Shown here piece by piece: positions 40,697-47,120 of a DNA stretch of 47,120 nt. The first letter of the stretch is position 1; each line of letters begins with the position of its first letter. A program made the position numbers and the translations under genes. The stretch comes from Atopobium sp. UBA1382. GTDB lineage: Bacteria; Actinomycetota; Coriobacteriia; Coriobacteriales; Atopobiaceae. The notes beneath the pieces are model-generated. The model was not told the origin of the DNA. It was given only the letters and a program-made list of their open reading frames with translations, and did not search any database. Location of the stretch: positions 1 to 47,120 of the forward strand of contig DBQY01000006.1 in the NCBI GenBank assembly GCA_002305805.1, read 5' to 3'.

Positions 40697-41908
40697 CTAC
40701 GCGCGGGCGGAGTCCTCGGGCGTGATCGTCATGGACTGGAAGCGGCGCGCCATGTAGGCGTCGTCGTAGTGCTCGGCGTAGAACTCCTCGACCGGCGAAC
40801 TGGGCGCAATGCCGCTTTCGCGCTGGTACCAGCACTCGAGCGACTGCAGCGTCATGATGCCGTTCACGAGCATGAGGACGGCGCAGAGCGCGGTGAACGA
40901 GTAGCGTACCTGCCAGGGGATGAGGTTGATGAGCTTCAGGAGCCACGGCAGGCAGACCTTGATCCACACAAAGCCGAGCGCGCCCCACATGCACATGAAG
41001 AGCGTGGACGTGCGCCCCTGGAAGAGCACGGCGATCGGGTCGGGGAAGAGACCAAAGATCGTGGAGCCAGAGTAGTCCCAGGCCACGGCGCCAAAGCCGA
41101 CCTGCATGAACCAGGAGACCGCCGCCTCGAACAGGCCTCCGATCACGGCGGAGACCAGGAAGATCACGATGGGGTTCGCGCGATAGAAGCGGTTGAGCGC
41201 CACGGTCATGAGCACGGCGCCAAAGCCGTAGATGGGCGAGAAGGGCCCGTAGAGCATGCCGGCGCGGTCCTGGTAGACGCCCGGGTCCACGACGACCATG
41301 TGGTAGACGGTCTCGATCACGAGGCCCAGGACGCAGCAGACCACGAAGACCCAGAACAGGTTGAAGAAGTCCAGCTCGATGAAGCCGCGGTCGCCCTTGG
41401 CGCGGCCGAGCGTGCCCGCCTCGGCGGCCTCCTCGGTCTCCATGTCGCGCAGCTTGCGCTGGAGCTGGCGCTCGGAGATCAGCGTGGGGTCGACGGTCAC
41501 GGAGATGACGAGAAGGACGACGAGGCGCACCCCGCCGTAGATGAGGTTGTCGCCGAAGCCGTTGAGCATGATCTCGAGGATCAGGTTGACGATGCCTATG
41601 CCGAGCAGGGTGTAGGCAATCTGCGCCACGTGCCGGCGACGGTTCTTGAGCACGAGCACTCCGAAGGCGACGTAGCCGACCGACGCCAGGAACATCGTGA
41701 CGAGCTGAACGGCGACGAGCGTCATCGTGAGCGTGACGTCGTGACGCTCGTGGTAGAGGTCCGCGCCGTACTGCGCGAGCGGAATCGCGATGAGCGCGAG
41801 AAGGACGAGCACGGCCGCGGCCGTGGCCAGGCAGTAGACGCCGTAGATCTTGAGAAGGACAGAGATCTTGCGACTCTCCGCGGGTGCGGGCGCTTCGTGG
41901 TTGCTCAT
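40697..41908 (-). CDS. PF06541-type putative ABC-transporter permease (multi-pass membrane protein)
   Basis: 403 residues with about 8-10 membrane helices. The C-terminal half (from about 195) fits the putative ABC-transporter type IV family: FFNLFWVFVVCCVLGLVIETVYH, YGPFSPIYGFGAVLMT and GGLFEAAVSWFMQVGFGAVAWDYSG, which are its conserved segments. The N-terminal four helices with a Glu-rich cytoplasmic linker form a separate domain. No ATPase partner is next to it, so transport is unproven. The ATG at 41908 has AAGGAG 6 nt upstream; upstream ATGs are not used. Divergent from the zinc-ribbon gene. Confidence 0.75.
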   Translation of the reverse strand: MSNHEAPAPAESRKISVLLKIYGVYCLATAAAVLVLLALIAIPLAQYGADLYHERHDVTLTMTLVAVQLVTMFLASVGYVAFGVLVLKNRRRHVAQIAYTLLGIGIVNLILEIMLNGFGDNLIYGGVRLVVLLVISVTVDPTLISERQLQRKLRDMETEEAAEAGTLGRAKGDRGFIELDFFNLFWVFVVCCVLGLVIETVYHMVVVDPGVYQDRAGMLYGPFSPIYGFGAVLMTVALNRFYRANPIVIFLVSAVIGGLFEAAVSWFMQVGFGAVAWDYSGSTIFGLFPDPIAVLFQGRTSTLFMCMWGALGFVWIKVCLPWLLKLINLIPWQVRYSFTALCAVLMLVNGIMTLQSLECWYQRESGIAPSSPVEEFYAEHYDDAYMARRFQSMTITPEDSARA

Positions 41909-41983
41909 GGGGCTCCTTCGGGGCGGGTGCATTGGCACCATCATACCCATGCGGCAGCGTATCTAACGCGGGCGCTGTGTCGC

Positions 41984-41992
41984 TGGTATGAT
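41984..41992 (+). promoter_or_regulatory. Extended -10 promoter of zinc-ribbon gene
   Basis: TGGTATGAT: extended TG with TATGAT at 41987-41992, 50 nt before the ATG. A similar TATGAT on the minus strand (near 41945-41940) may serve the divergent gene. Confidence 0.5.
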
Positions 41993-42042
41993 GTCTTAAA
42001 CTTTTCTGACCGGCGCTCGCGCGCCCGAAAACGGAGGCGGCC

Positions 42043-42756
42043 ATGTTCTGTCCACAGTGCGGAGCCCAGCTCCCGGATGGTAGCAAGTTCTGCGCCGCGT
42101 GCGGTACGCAGCTGAACGCGGCGCCTGCCGTAGCCCCCGCGCCCGCCGCGCCCGTCTCGGAGCCCCAGGTGGCCCCCAGTCGGTCCAAGGTCGTCCTTGT
42201 GGTCGCCGGCATGGCGGCCCTTGCCGTCCTCGCGCTCGTCATCTTTGGCGTCACGCGCTGTGCGGGCGGCGGCTCGCGGGGGTCGGCGCAGACGGTGGCA
42301 GACGGCGTGAGCGCCTCCTTTGACACCGTGATCGAGGGGGACTTCTCGGCGGACGCGATGCAGCGCGGGTTCGACGGACTCATCGACCTCATGCCGCAGG
42401 AGGCAATCGACAACATCCTCAGATCCCGGAACATGACGCGCCAGGAGCTCTCCGGCTCCATGCGCGCCCTGCTCGGCAGCATCGAGGACTATACGGCTCT
42501 CGTGAGCCTGGTCGACCTCTCGCTCAGCGTCTCGGTCGGCGCTCCGCTGGACGATGACGAGCTGCATACCGTCAACAACCAGCTTGAGGATGTGGGCATG
42601 AGCGTCAACGTGACCGAGGGCAACCACCTCGCCTGCTCCGTGAGTATGAGCGCCTTCGGGTATGAGGATAGCCGGGACGTTTCGGAGTCCGGCATGTATG
42701 CGATCAACATTAACGGCTCCTGGTACCTGTGGAGCGGCGACGGCCTCGGCGTCTAG
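42043..42756 (+). CDS. Zinc-ribbon membrane protein of unknown function
   Basis: 237 residues. N-terminal zinc ribbon MFCPQCGAQLPDGSKFCAACG, a Pro/Ala-rich linker, one membrane helix (VVLVVAGMAALAVLALVIFGV) and a 160-residue extracytoplasmic domain with no family I recognise; it repeats short acidic helices (FDGLIDLMPQEAIDNILRS) and ends GMYAININGSWYLWSGDGLGV. Zinc-ribbon plus single-pass proteins of this shape are common in Firmicutes and actinobacteria and are often linked to sensing of the envelope. RBS: GGAGG upstream. Divergent from the PF06541 gene. Confidence 0.75.
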   Translation: MFCPQCGAQLPDGSKFCAACGTQLNAAPAVAPAPAAPVSEPQVAPSRSKVVLVVAGMAALAVLALVIFGVTRCAGGGSRGSAQTVADGVSASFDTVIEGDFSADAMQRGFDGLIDLMPQEAIDNILRSRNMTRQELSGSMRALLGSIEDYTALVSLVDLSLSVSVGAPLDDDELHTVNNQLEDVGMSVNVTEGNHLACSVSMSAFGYEDSRDVSESGMYAININGSWYLWSGDGLGV

Positions 42757-42759
42757 CGC

Positions 42760-42780
42760 CTGTCGCGTGAGGAGCGACAG
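42760..42780. other. Hairpin after zinc-ribbon gene
   Basis: CTGTCGC (42760-42766) pairs with GCGACAG (42774-42780). Same stem sequence as the core of the 40553-40620 element. No T-run follows. Confidence 0.45.
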
Positions 42781-42803
42781 ACTCTGGCCTCCAAATTCGC
42801 GCG

Positions 42804-42832
42804 TTGACATTACAGAACATGTAACGTACTAT
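42804..42832 (+). promoter_or_regulatory. Promoter and operator of HTH/MFS operon
   Basis: Perfect TTGACA (42804-42809), 17-nt spacer, TACTAT (42827-42832). A dyad TTACA-N5-TGTAA (42810-42824), extended to AC.TTACA...TGTAA.GT at 42807-42827, fills the spacer, so a bound regulator would block RNA polymerase. Likely self-repression by the following gene. Confidence 0.8.
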
Positions 42833-42860
42833 AGTGTGCAACGTTAGGGAAGGAGGCTCC

Positions 42861-43430
42861 ATGGCTAAGAAGACCCTGGACATCACGACGCGCGAGCAGC
42901 TGGACGTCTACATGAACCCGCAGCGCCAGCGCCTGCTGCACGAGATGCAGGTCCTCGCGCAGCCGGCCACGTGCAAGCAGCTGGCAGATGCCATGGGCAT
43001 CTCCGCCTCCTCGGTCACGCACCACATGAGGAAGCTCGAGTCGCTCGGACTCGTGGAGCTTGACCACACCGAGGTCATCCGCGGCATCACCGCGCGTTAC
43101 TGGCGGGCCGTGCCCACAGACGTGTCGCTGCGCGCCAACGAGGGCGGGGACCTCCAGGAAGAGAAGATGTTCCTCGTGGACTACCTCAACCAGCAGGTCT
43201 TTGCGGGGTTGCGCGCCTATACCGCGTCGGACGCGGTGGAGCGCGAGAAGGAGCTGGGCCTTGCTCACGGCGAGCTGCTCAGCGGCGTGATGTACCTTAC
43301 GGAGGACGCGGCGCGGGAGTTCCAGGACGTGGTGCGCGCGTTTGTCGAGAAGTACGACCAGCCGCACGAGGGCGCGGTGCCCTGGGAGTTCAGCGTGGCC
43401 TGCTACCCGCACAGGAGCTTCCCGGCGTAA
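42861..43430 (+). CDS. Winged-helix (ArsR/MarR-like) transcription regulator
   Basis: 189 residues. Residues 20-80 form an HTH: RQRLLHEMQVLAQPATCKQL then ISASSVTHHMRKLESLGLVEL, with a beta wing after (DHTEVIRGITARYWRA). The C-terminal 100 residues are helical, probably for ligand binding or dimerisation. No Cys metal motif as in metal ArsR proteins; one Cys lies in the HTH helix. ATG 42861 has GGGAAGGAGG upstream; an earlier in-frame codon overlaps the promoter. It is followed by an MFS transporter in the same direction, and its promoter holds a dyad, so it likely represses both until an inducer or drug is present. Confidence 0.85.
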   Translation: MAKKTLDITTREQLDVYMNPQRQRLLHEMQVLAQPATCKQLADAMGISASSVTHHMRKLESLGLVELDHTEVIRGITARYWRAVPTDVSLRANEGGDLQEEKMFLVDYLNQQVFAGLRAYTASDAVEREKELGLAHGELLSGVMYLTEDAAREFQDVVRAFVEKYDQPHEGAVPWEFSVACYPHRSFPA

Positions 43431-43496
43431 GCGCCGGTTCCACACGACCATCCGCACAACCTAGCTTGCAAAAGCCCGCCAGGGGAGGGGTTCGTC

Positions 43497-44702
43497 ATGG
43501 AGAAGAACCGCGTTCTGCCCGTCTCGCACGCACTCGTGTTCCTGCTGATCCATCTGGGGACGGGCCTCGCGGCGCCCGTGCTCTCGCTCATGCTGCTCGC
43601 CCGCGGCGCCACGCTGGCGACGCTGCCGTTCGTGGTGGGCGTGACGACCGTGGTCACGTGTCTCCTCGAGGTGCCGAGTGGGATCGCCGCGGACGTGCTG
43701 GGACGTCGGCGCGTCTTCGCGCTTTCGATGGCGCTGCAGGTGGCGACCTACGTGGTGCTGCTTGCGACTCCGAGCCTCGCCGTGGTGGCAGTCTCTAGCG
43801 TCCTGCGCGGGCTTGCCCTCGCGGCGCGCACGGGGACGCTCGAGGCGGTCGAGCTGGATCGCGTGGTGACGGAGCACGCGGATGCCGCGGGACGCCTCGC
43901 CGCGCTCGACGCGCTCAACGGGAGGCTCGCGCTGCTGGAGTCCGCGGGCGTAGGTGCGGGCGCCATCGCCGGCGGCGTGCTGGCGACGCTCGATCCCAGC
44001 TACGTGCTGCTCATCACGTGCATCATCGCGTCGGGGGTGGCCGCGCTTGCGGGCGGTCTGGTGCTCTTCCCGCCGGATATGCGCTCGAGCGTCCCCGTGC
44101 GGGACCGGCTGCGCGCCACCCTCGCCGACATGCGCGCGACGCTTGCCCGGCCGGATGACATCCGTCTGGTGCTCGCGGCCTCAGCTTCCGCGGGTGTGCT
44201 GATGGTCACCGTGGAGATGTACTGGCAGCTTGCCTTCGAGGGGCTGGTGGGCGCGGGCGGCACGTGGCTGCTGGGCTTTGTCAACTGCGCGGGAATGGGC
44301 GCGGCGGCGCTCGGCAGCGCGGCGGCGATGCGCTGGGGGAGCGCGGCGTCCGGGGCACACGGGCGGCACGGGCTCTACCTGGCGCTGCAGGCGGCGGCAA
44401 TCGTCTGCCTGGCGCTCTTCTCGGCAGCCGCGAGCGTGCCCGTGTTCGTGGCCGTCTACGTAGCGCTCTACCTCGCCCTCGGCGCGCGCAGCGTGATCGA
44501 GCAGACCGTGCTCCACAATGCCGTTCCCTCGCGCGAGCGCTCCGGCATGGCGTCCGTGCAGTCGATCGCCCTGCGCGCCGGCGGTTTTGCGGGCTCAACG
44601 GCGAGCGGGCCGGCCGTGGCGGCGCTCACGCTCGCCGGCGCGTGGCCGGTCCTCGCGGCGCTCGCGGTCGCGCTTGTCGCGCTCGGCGTACGACGTCGTT
44701 AG
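43497..44702 (+). CDS. MFS transporter
   Basis: 401 residues, 12 hydrophobic helices. MFS motif A-like loop EVPSGIAADVLGRRRVF between helices 2 and 3 with G...D..GRR, and a second half with similar layout. The closest type is drug or small-molecule efflux, but substrate cannot be told. ATG with GGGGAGGGG upstream. It lies 66 nt behind the HTH gene in the same direction. Convergent with the following membrane protein gene, with only 24 nt between. Confidence 0.85.
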   Translation: MEKNRVLPVSHALVFLLIHLGTGLAAPVLSLMLLARGATLATLPFVVGVTTVVTCLLEVPSGIAADVLGRRRVFALSMALQVATYVVLLATPSLAVVAVSSVLRGLALAARTGTLEAVELDRVVTEHADAAGRLAALDALNGRLALLESAGVGAGAIAGGVLATLDPSYVLLITCIIASGVAALAGGLVLFPPDMRSSVPVRDRLRATLADMRATLARPDDIRLVLAASASAGVLMVTVEMYWQLAFEGLVGAGGTWLLGFVNCAGMGAAALGSAAAMRWGSAASGAHGRHGLYLALQAAAIVCLALFSAAASVPVFVAVYVALYLALGARSVIEQTVLHNAVPSRERSGMASVQSIALRAGGFAGSTASGPAVAALTLAGAWPVLAALAVALVALGVRRR

Positions 44703-44726
44703 GTTGTGCGAAAGGAGGTCGGCTCG

Positions 44727-45779
44727 TCAGTCAGCTGGCTCGACGCGAATCCACAGGTACGCCTCGGAGTGCTCGTCCCACTCGTCCTGCGGGTCGGTGA
44801 AGAAGTAGCATGCCACCTCGGCGCCGTCGACGAGCGCCGTCTCGCCGACGTCGTAGCGGTCGAGGGAGATGTCCTCGTACGGCGAGCCCGCGAGGAAGGC
44901 CTCCCGGAACTCCGGAAACAGCTCGTGCGCGGTGACGAGCCCGGGGACGAGGGCGGGGACGTCCGCCGCGGCGAGGGCGTCGTGCAGGAGCGCCAGGTCC
45001 CTCTCGGCCCGCGCGAGGCTCTCCTCCTGGCTCAGCGCGGGATCGACGGCGAGATGGTACCCGGTCTCGATGACCTGCCCGTCGTTGTTGACGTCAACGC
45101 GGACGCTGCTCCCGGTCTCCTCGCCCGCCTCGTCCACGACGTCGCCGGTCACGTAGTAGCTGACCTTATCGTGCTCCCTGGTGGGGTCGATGCAGAACGG
45201 GTCCAGCCCGGCGTCCGCAAAGGAGGCCTCGAGCGCGCGGGTGGTCTGGGCGGCGGTCTCCATCTCCTGCCGCATGGTCTGGGCGCGCCCCACGAAGTGC
45301 GGCACGTACACGGCGGCGAGAAGGACGAGTGCGACGGCGAGCACGCGGCGGGGGAAGCGACGGTGGTCGGGCAGCGAGATGCCAAGCGGCTCGGCGATCC
45401 TCCAGGACGCTTGCAGGAAGCCGCTCCCGTCCTCCCGTGCGGTGAAGGGTGTCGGCGCCTTTTCGCGGGAGGGGTTCTCGCGGCGCGCCGCCTGTGCCTT
45501 GGCGGCGACGGAGCTCCATGTTCTCTTGTTCAGGTTGCAGTTCGCGGCAAGGATGACATAGCTGATCGCGACCGTGAACGCGACCACGATGGCGAGCATG
45601 GTGAAGAGTCCGACGAGGTACAGCCCGGGACCGTGGAAGACGAGGTCGTCGAGCATGCTGAGGAGGAGGAACTCGCCCATGACGATGAGGATGTAGGTGA
45701 AGCCACGCCGCGCGAGCGGGCCCATGACGTAGTACCAGCGGACGAGCAGCCGCTCCCAGCCTGTGACGTCTGCGTTCAT
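44727..45779 (-). CDS. Membrane protein of unknown function
   Basis: 350 residues. Two helices near the N-terminus (GFTYILIVMGEFLLL and YLVGLFTMLAIVVAFTVAISYVI), a cytoplasmic linker with Arg/Lys/Pro, a third helix (RVLAVALVLLAAVYVPHFVG at about residue 143) and a 190-residue extracytoplasmic domain (ASFADAGLDPFCIDPT, YVTGDVVDEAGEETGSSVRVD, acid-rich). I do not recognise a family. The outer domain with regular beta-strand pattern could be a binding domain. ATG has GGGGAGGG upstream. Convergent with MFS and divergent from the HMA gene. Confidence 0.7.
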   Translation of the reverse strand: MNADVTGWERLLVRWYYVMGPLARRGFTYILIVMGEFLLLSMLDDLVFHGPGLYLVGLFTMLAIVVAFTVAISYVILAANCNLNKRTWSSVAAKAQAARRENPSREKAPTPFTAREDGSGFLQASWRIAEPLGISLPDHRRFPRRVLAVALVLLAAVYVPHFVGRAQTMRQEMETAAQTTRALEASFADAGLDPFCIDPTREHDKVSYYVTGDVVDEAGEETGSSVRVDVNNDGQVIETGYHLAVDPALSQEESLARAERDLALLHDALAAADVPALVPGLVTAHELFPEFREAFLAGSPYEDISLDRYDVGETALVDGAEVACYFFTDPQDEWDEHSEAYLWIRVEPAD

Positions 45780-45877
45780 AGGGCCCTCCCCTGCGCGTAG
45801 GTTGGAAAGATTGTATCTTGCAGCCGCTACGCAGAGGAGTCTGAAAGTTATTCGCGGTTAACAGTTGCCCCAAAATA

Positions 45878-45901
45878 GTTTACTCTGTCTAACAGATAAA
45901 C
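45878..45901 (+). promoter_or_regulatory. Operator-like dyad upstream of HMA/FeoB-associated gene
   Basis: GTTTA-C-TCTGT-CTA-ACAGA-TAAAC: a near-perfect dyad with one unpaired base, in the 209-nt gap 45780-45988. Size fits a dimeric metalloregulator site, but no consensus match is claimed. The same gap holds a palindromic repeat (45918-45946) and a motif copy (45958-45969); no gene is seen in it. Confidence 0.4.
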
Positions 45902-45917
45902 GTCGGATGTAGGGGCA

Positions 45918-45946
45918 ATCCAAAAGGGGACAGACCCCTTTTGGAT
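45918..45946. repeat. Second copy of AAAAGGGG palindromic repeat
   Basis: Twelve-bp arms ATCCAAAAGGGG (45918-45929) and CCCCTTTTGGAT (45935-45946) around ACAGA. Shares the core with the palindrome in the U32 gene; both are followed by CAT(G/T). Confidence 0.85.
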
Positions 45947-45988
45947 CATTTGGCGGACGAGAAGGACGCGAGCTTGTAGGAGGTTGCC

Positions 45989-46354
45989 ATGATCAACGTC
46001 ATTATCGTCCTGGCCGTGGTGGCGGTCGTCCTTCTCGCCACCCGTCGATACCTGCGGACGCTCCGTCAGGGCGGCTGCGGGTGCGGGTGCTCCGGCGGGG
46101 GAGAGTCCCACGTCGCCCGTCCGACGGTCGCCGACACCAACGAGGCGCACTACCCCTATACGGCTGAGCTCACCGTCGAGGGGATGCACTGCGAGCACTG
46201 CCTCGCGGCCGTGGAGACCGCGCTCGACGGCATCGGCGGCGTGTGGGCGCGTGCGAGCCTGCCCGACCATGTGCGCGTGCTCTCGAAGGACCCGATCGAT
46301 CACATCGCGCTCGCTGAGGCCGTGGAGTCCGCTGGCTACCGTGTGGTGGGGTAG
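45989..46354 (+). CDS. FeoB-associated Cys-rich membrane segment fused to HMA metal-binding domain
   Basis: 121 residues. Residues 1-36 look like a FeoB-associated Cys-rich protein: a single helix (INVIIVLAVVAVVLLATRRYL) and then GGCGCGCSGG. Residues 53-121 form an HMA domain with GMHCEHCLAAVETALDGI (CxxC binds Cu+, Zn2+ or a similar soft metal). This fusion suggests a small membrane-bound metal chaperone. AGGAGG is 5 nt before ATG. No feoAB or copper ATPase is in the window, so the metal and partner are unknown. Confidence 0.85.
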   Translation: MINVIIVLAVVAVVLLATRRYLRTLRQGGCGCGCSGGGESHVARPTVADTNEAHYPYTAELTVEGMHCEHCLAAVETALDGIGGVWARASLPDHVRVLSKDPIDHIALAEAVESAGYRVVG

Positions 46355-46402
46355 GGCCCGGGCGGCGGAGTGCATGAGGGCATTGCGCGCAGAGGTAGGA
46401 CG

Positions 46403-46780
46403 TTACGAAAGCTCCAGCCCTCGCTCGTCGCAATACGCACGGCACGAGCTGCGGAGTTCGTCAAAATCCTGCTCAACGACCTGCCAGAGAATGTTGCGAT
46501 CGACTTCTCCATAGGCGTGAGCAAGCCGGTTTCTTACTCCGGACGCCCCTTTGGTGTCAAAGCCGTATTTCTTCGCGACGTCGTCGCTGATGCGGCCGGC
46601 CTCTTCTGCCACACGCAGGACGCGATTGATGATTCCCTCGGCGATAAGGTCGTCCTCGGTTGTGCCGGGCCTCATGAAGCGCTCCCGAGAGAAGTTGAGC
46701 TCTCGAATCTGGCGCTGCGTTTGCGTCACAACGTCGAAGATCTCTTGAATGCGTCCGAGGTCACTTGCCTTCGCGGTCAT
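46403..46780 (-). CDS. hepT: HepT-type HEPN toxin
   Basis: 125 residues from ATG 46780. All-helical HEPN (DUF86) protein with the motif RNRLAHAY, that is Rx4HxY, whose Arg and His make the RNase active site and whose Tyr is the AMPylation target in HepT/MntA systems. GSGVRNRLAHAYGEV-like context and VEQDFDELRSSC at the C-terminus are typical. Overlaps the stop of mntA by 20 nt, the usual gene order (antitoxin first). Convergent with the HMA gene. Function known from family. Confidence 0.9.
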   Translation of the reverse strand: MTAKASDLGRIQEIFDVVTQTQRQIRELNFSRERFMRPGTTEDDLIAEGIINRVLRVAEEAGRISDDVAKKYGFDTKGASGVRNRLAHAYGEVDRNILWQVVEQDFDELRSSCRAYCDERGLELS

Positions 46781-47120
46781 ACACCAGTTCCTTGTCCCGC
46801 TCAAAAGCATCCCTGAGTTCCCGGCTCTTGATCGTTCGCGCGGTTATCACGTCGACACTGCGTCCCGTAGCCTGCTCGATGCGTTTGGAGAAGTGCTCGA
46901 GGTCGCGTAGGTTGAAGCGAACCCCCTCCTCAAGCTCCAGGCGGAGATCAATGTCGCTCTCATCTCCGAACGTCCCTCTTGCAAACGAACCGAACAAGAA
47001 GGCTCGGCGAATGGCCGGGAACTCTTCACATGCGCTTTGGACTGTTTCGACGACACGCTCCTTGTTTGAGGCGCCGTGCTGATCCCGAACGAGTCGCAGC
47101 GTCTCAGTGACTTTCTCCTC
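46761..47120 (-). CDS. mntA: MntA-type nucleotidyltransferase antitoxin (5' end cut by window)
   Basis: Partial protein of 119 residues; the frame stays open to the right edge, so the true start lies outside. It has the minimal nucleotidyltransferase motif GSFARGTFGDESDID (GSx10DxD) with both metal Asp residues, then LELEEGVRFNLRDLEHFSKRIEQATGRSVDVI and a short tail. In HepT/MntA pairs this enzyme adds AMP to the toxin Tyr and silences it. The open frame upstream reads EEKVTETLRLVRDQHGAS, an N-terminal helix. Confidence 0.9.
   Translation of the reverse strand, partial: EEKVTETLRLVRDQHGASNKERVVETVQSACEEFPAIRRAFLFGSFARGTFGDESDIDLRLELEEGVRFNLRDLEHFSKRIEQATGRSVDVITARTIKSRELRDAFERDKELVYDREGK

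Noticed and set aside
44703..44740. Perfect Shine-Dalgarno AAAGGAGGT at 44711-44719 suggesting a plus-strand gene
   Set aside because: The frame that follows is the antisense shadow of the 44727-45779 gene, with no family match.
41503..46040. In-gene copies of GAGAAGGACG at 41503, 41798, 45313 and 46027
   Set aside because: They encode Leu/Val runs in membrane helices and can arise from codon use, so I did not count them as independent evidence.

Overview
The window is a high-GC bacterial chromosome segment. Genes are dense and on both strands, with GTG and TTG starts next to strong Shine-Dalgarno sequences. The gene set points to an anaerobic, fermentative, Gram-positive actinobacterium, most likely class Coriobacteriia (Olsenella/Atopobium-like): fermentative D-lactate dehydrogenase, a CarD-family regulator, a secretin-less Tad pilus locus, lipoproteins with Lgt, and a class A penicillin-binding protein. 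The placement is an inference from gene content; no rRNA is present to confirm it.

Layout. 1-2566 (minus): pyruvate kinase and D-lactate dehydrogenase, the end of glycolysis. 2600-8240: a P2A-type Ca2+ ATPase behind a structured leader, a GntP-type permease and RsgA. 8290-18042: a compact Tad/Flp pilus operon of eleven overlapping genes (CpaB, TadZ, TadA, TadB, TadC, Flp pilin, an unknown secreted protein, a second Flp-like pilin, a TadE-like protein, a large TadG-like protein, another TadE-like protein), followed by DUF192 and zinc-ribbon/FHA genes. 18046-18206: tRNA-Phe with its own promoter and terminator. 18208-31678: acylphosphatase, a tannase-like lipoprotein, BrnQ, a cyclophilin lipoprotein, CarD, an ACT-domain protein, citrate synthase, Kup, a fused RlmKL-type methyltransferase and phosphoglucomutase. 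31866-40526: a C39-like membrane protein, a class A PBP, TyrS, a U32 protein, a NifU-type scaffold and Lgt. 40527-47120: a repeat-rich convergent gap, two membrane proteins, a self-regulated HTH/MFS pair, a FeoB-associated/HMA metal protein, and a HepT/MntA toxin-antitoxin pair cut by the window edge.

How the genes work together. The Tad genes make a complete inner-membrane assembly machine (two ATPase-type proteins, two platform proteins, several prepilin-like substrates), but no prepilin peptidase is encoded here. Lgt would lipidate the cyclophilin and tannase-like lipoproteins.

The most unusual content is not a single gene. (1) A short motif, GCGAGAAGRACG, recurs in many intergenic gaps and is expanded into a five-unit 13-bp tandem array at 40620-40684. 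(2) Long near-perfect inverted repeats without T-tracts sit at several gene boundaries, and one 35-bp palindrome lies inside the U32 reading frame. (3) Three proteins have lost catalytic residues: a tannase-like lipoprotein (nucleophile Ser to Gly), a C39-like protein (Cys to Ser), and the RlmL half of RlmKL (SAM and NPPY motifs gone). (4) The large TadG-like pilus protein carries a His/Cys cluster resembling a zinc site.
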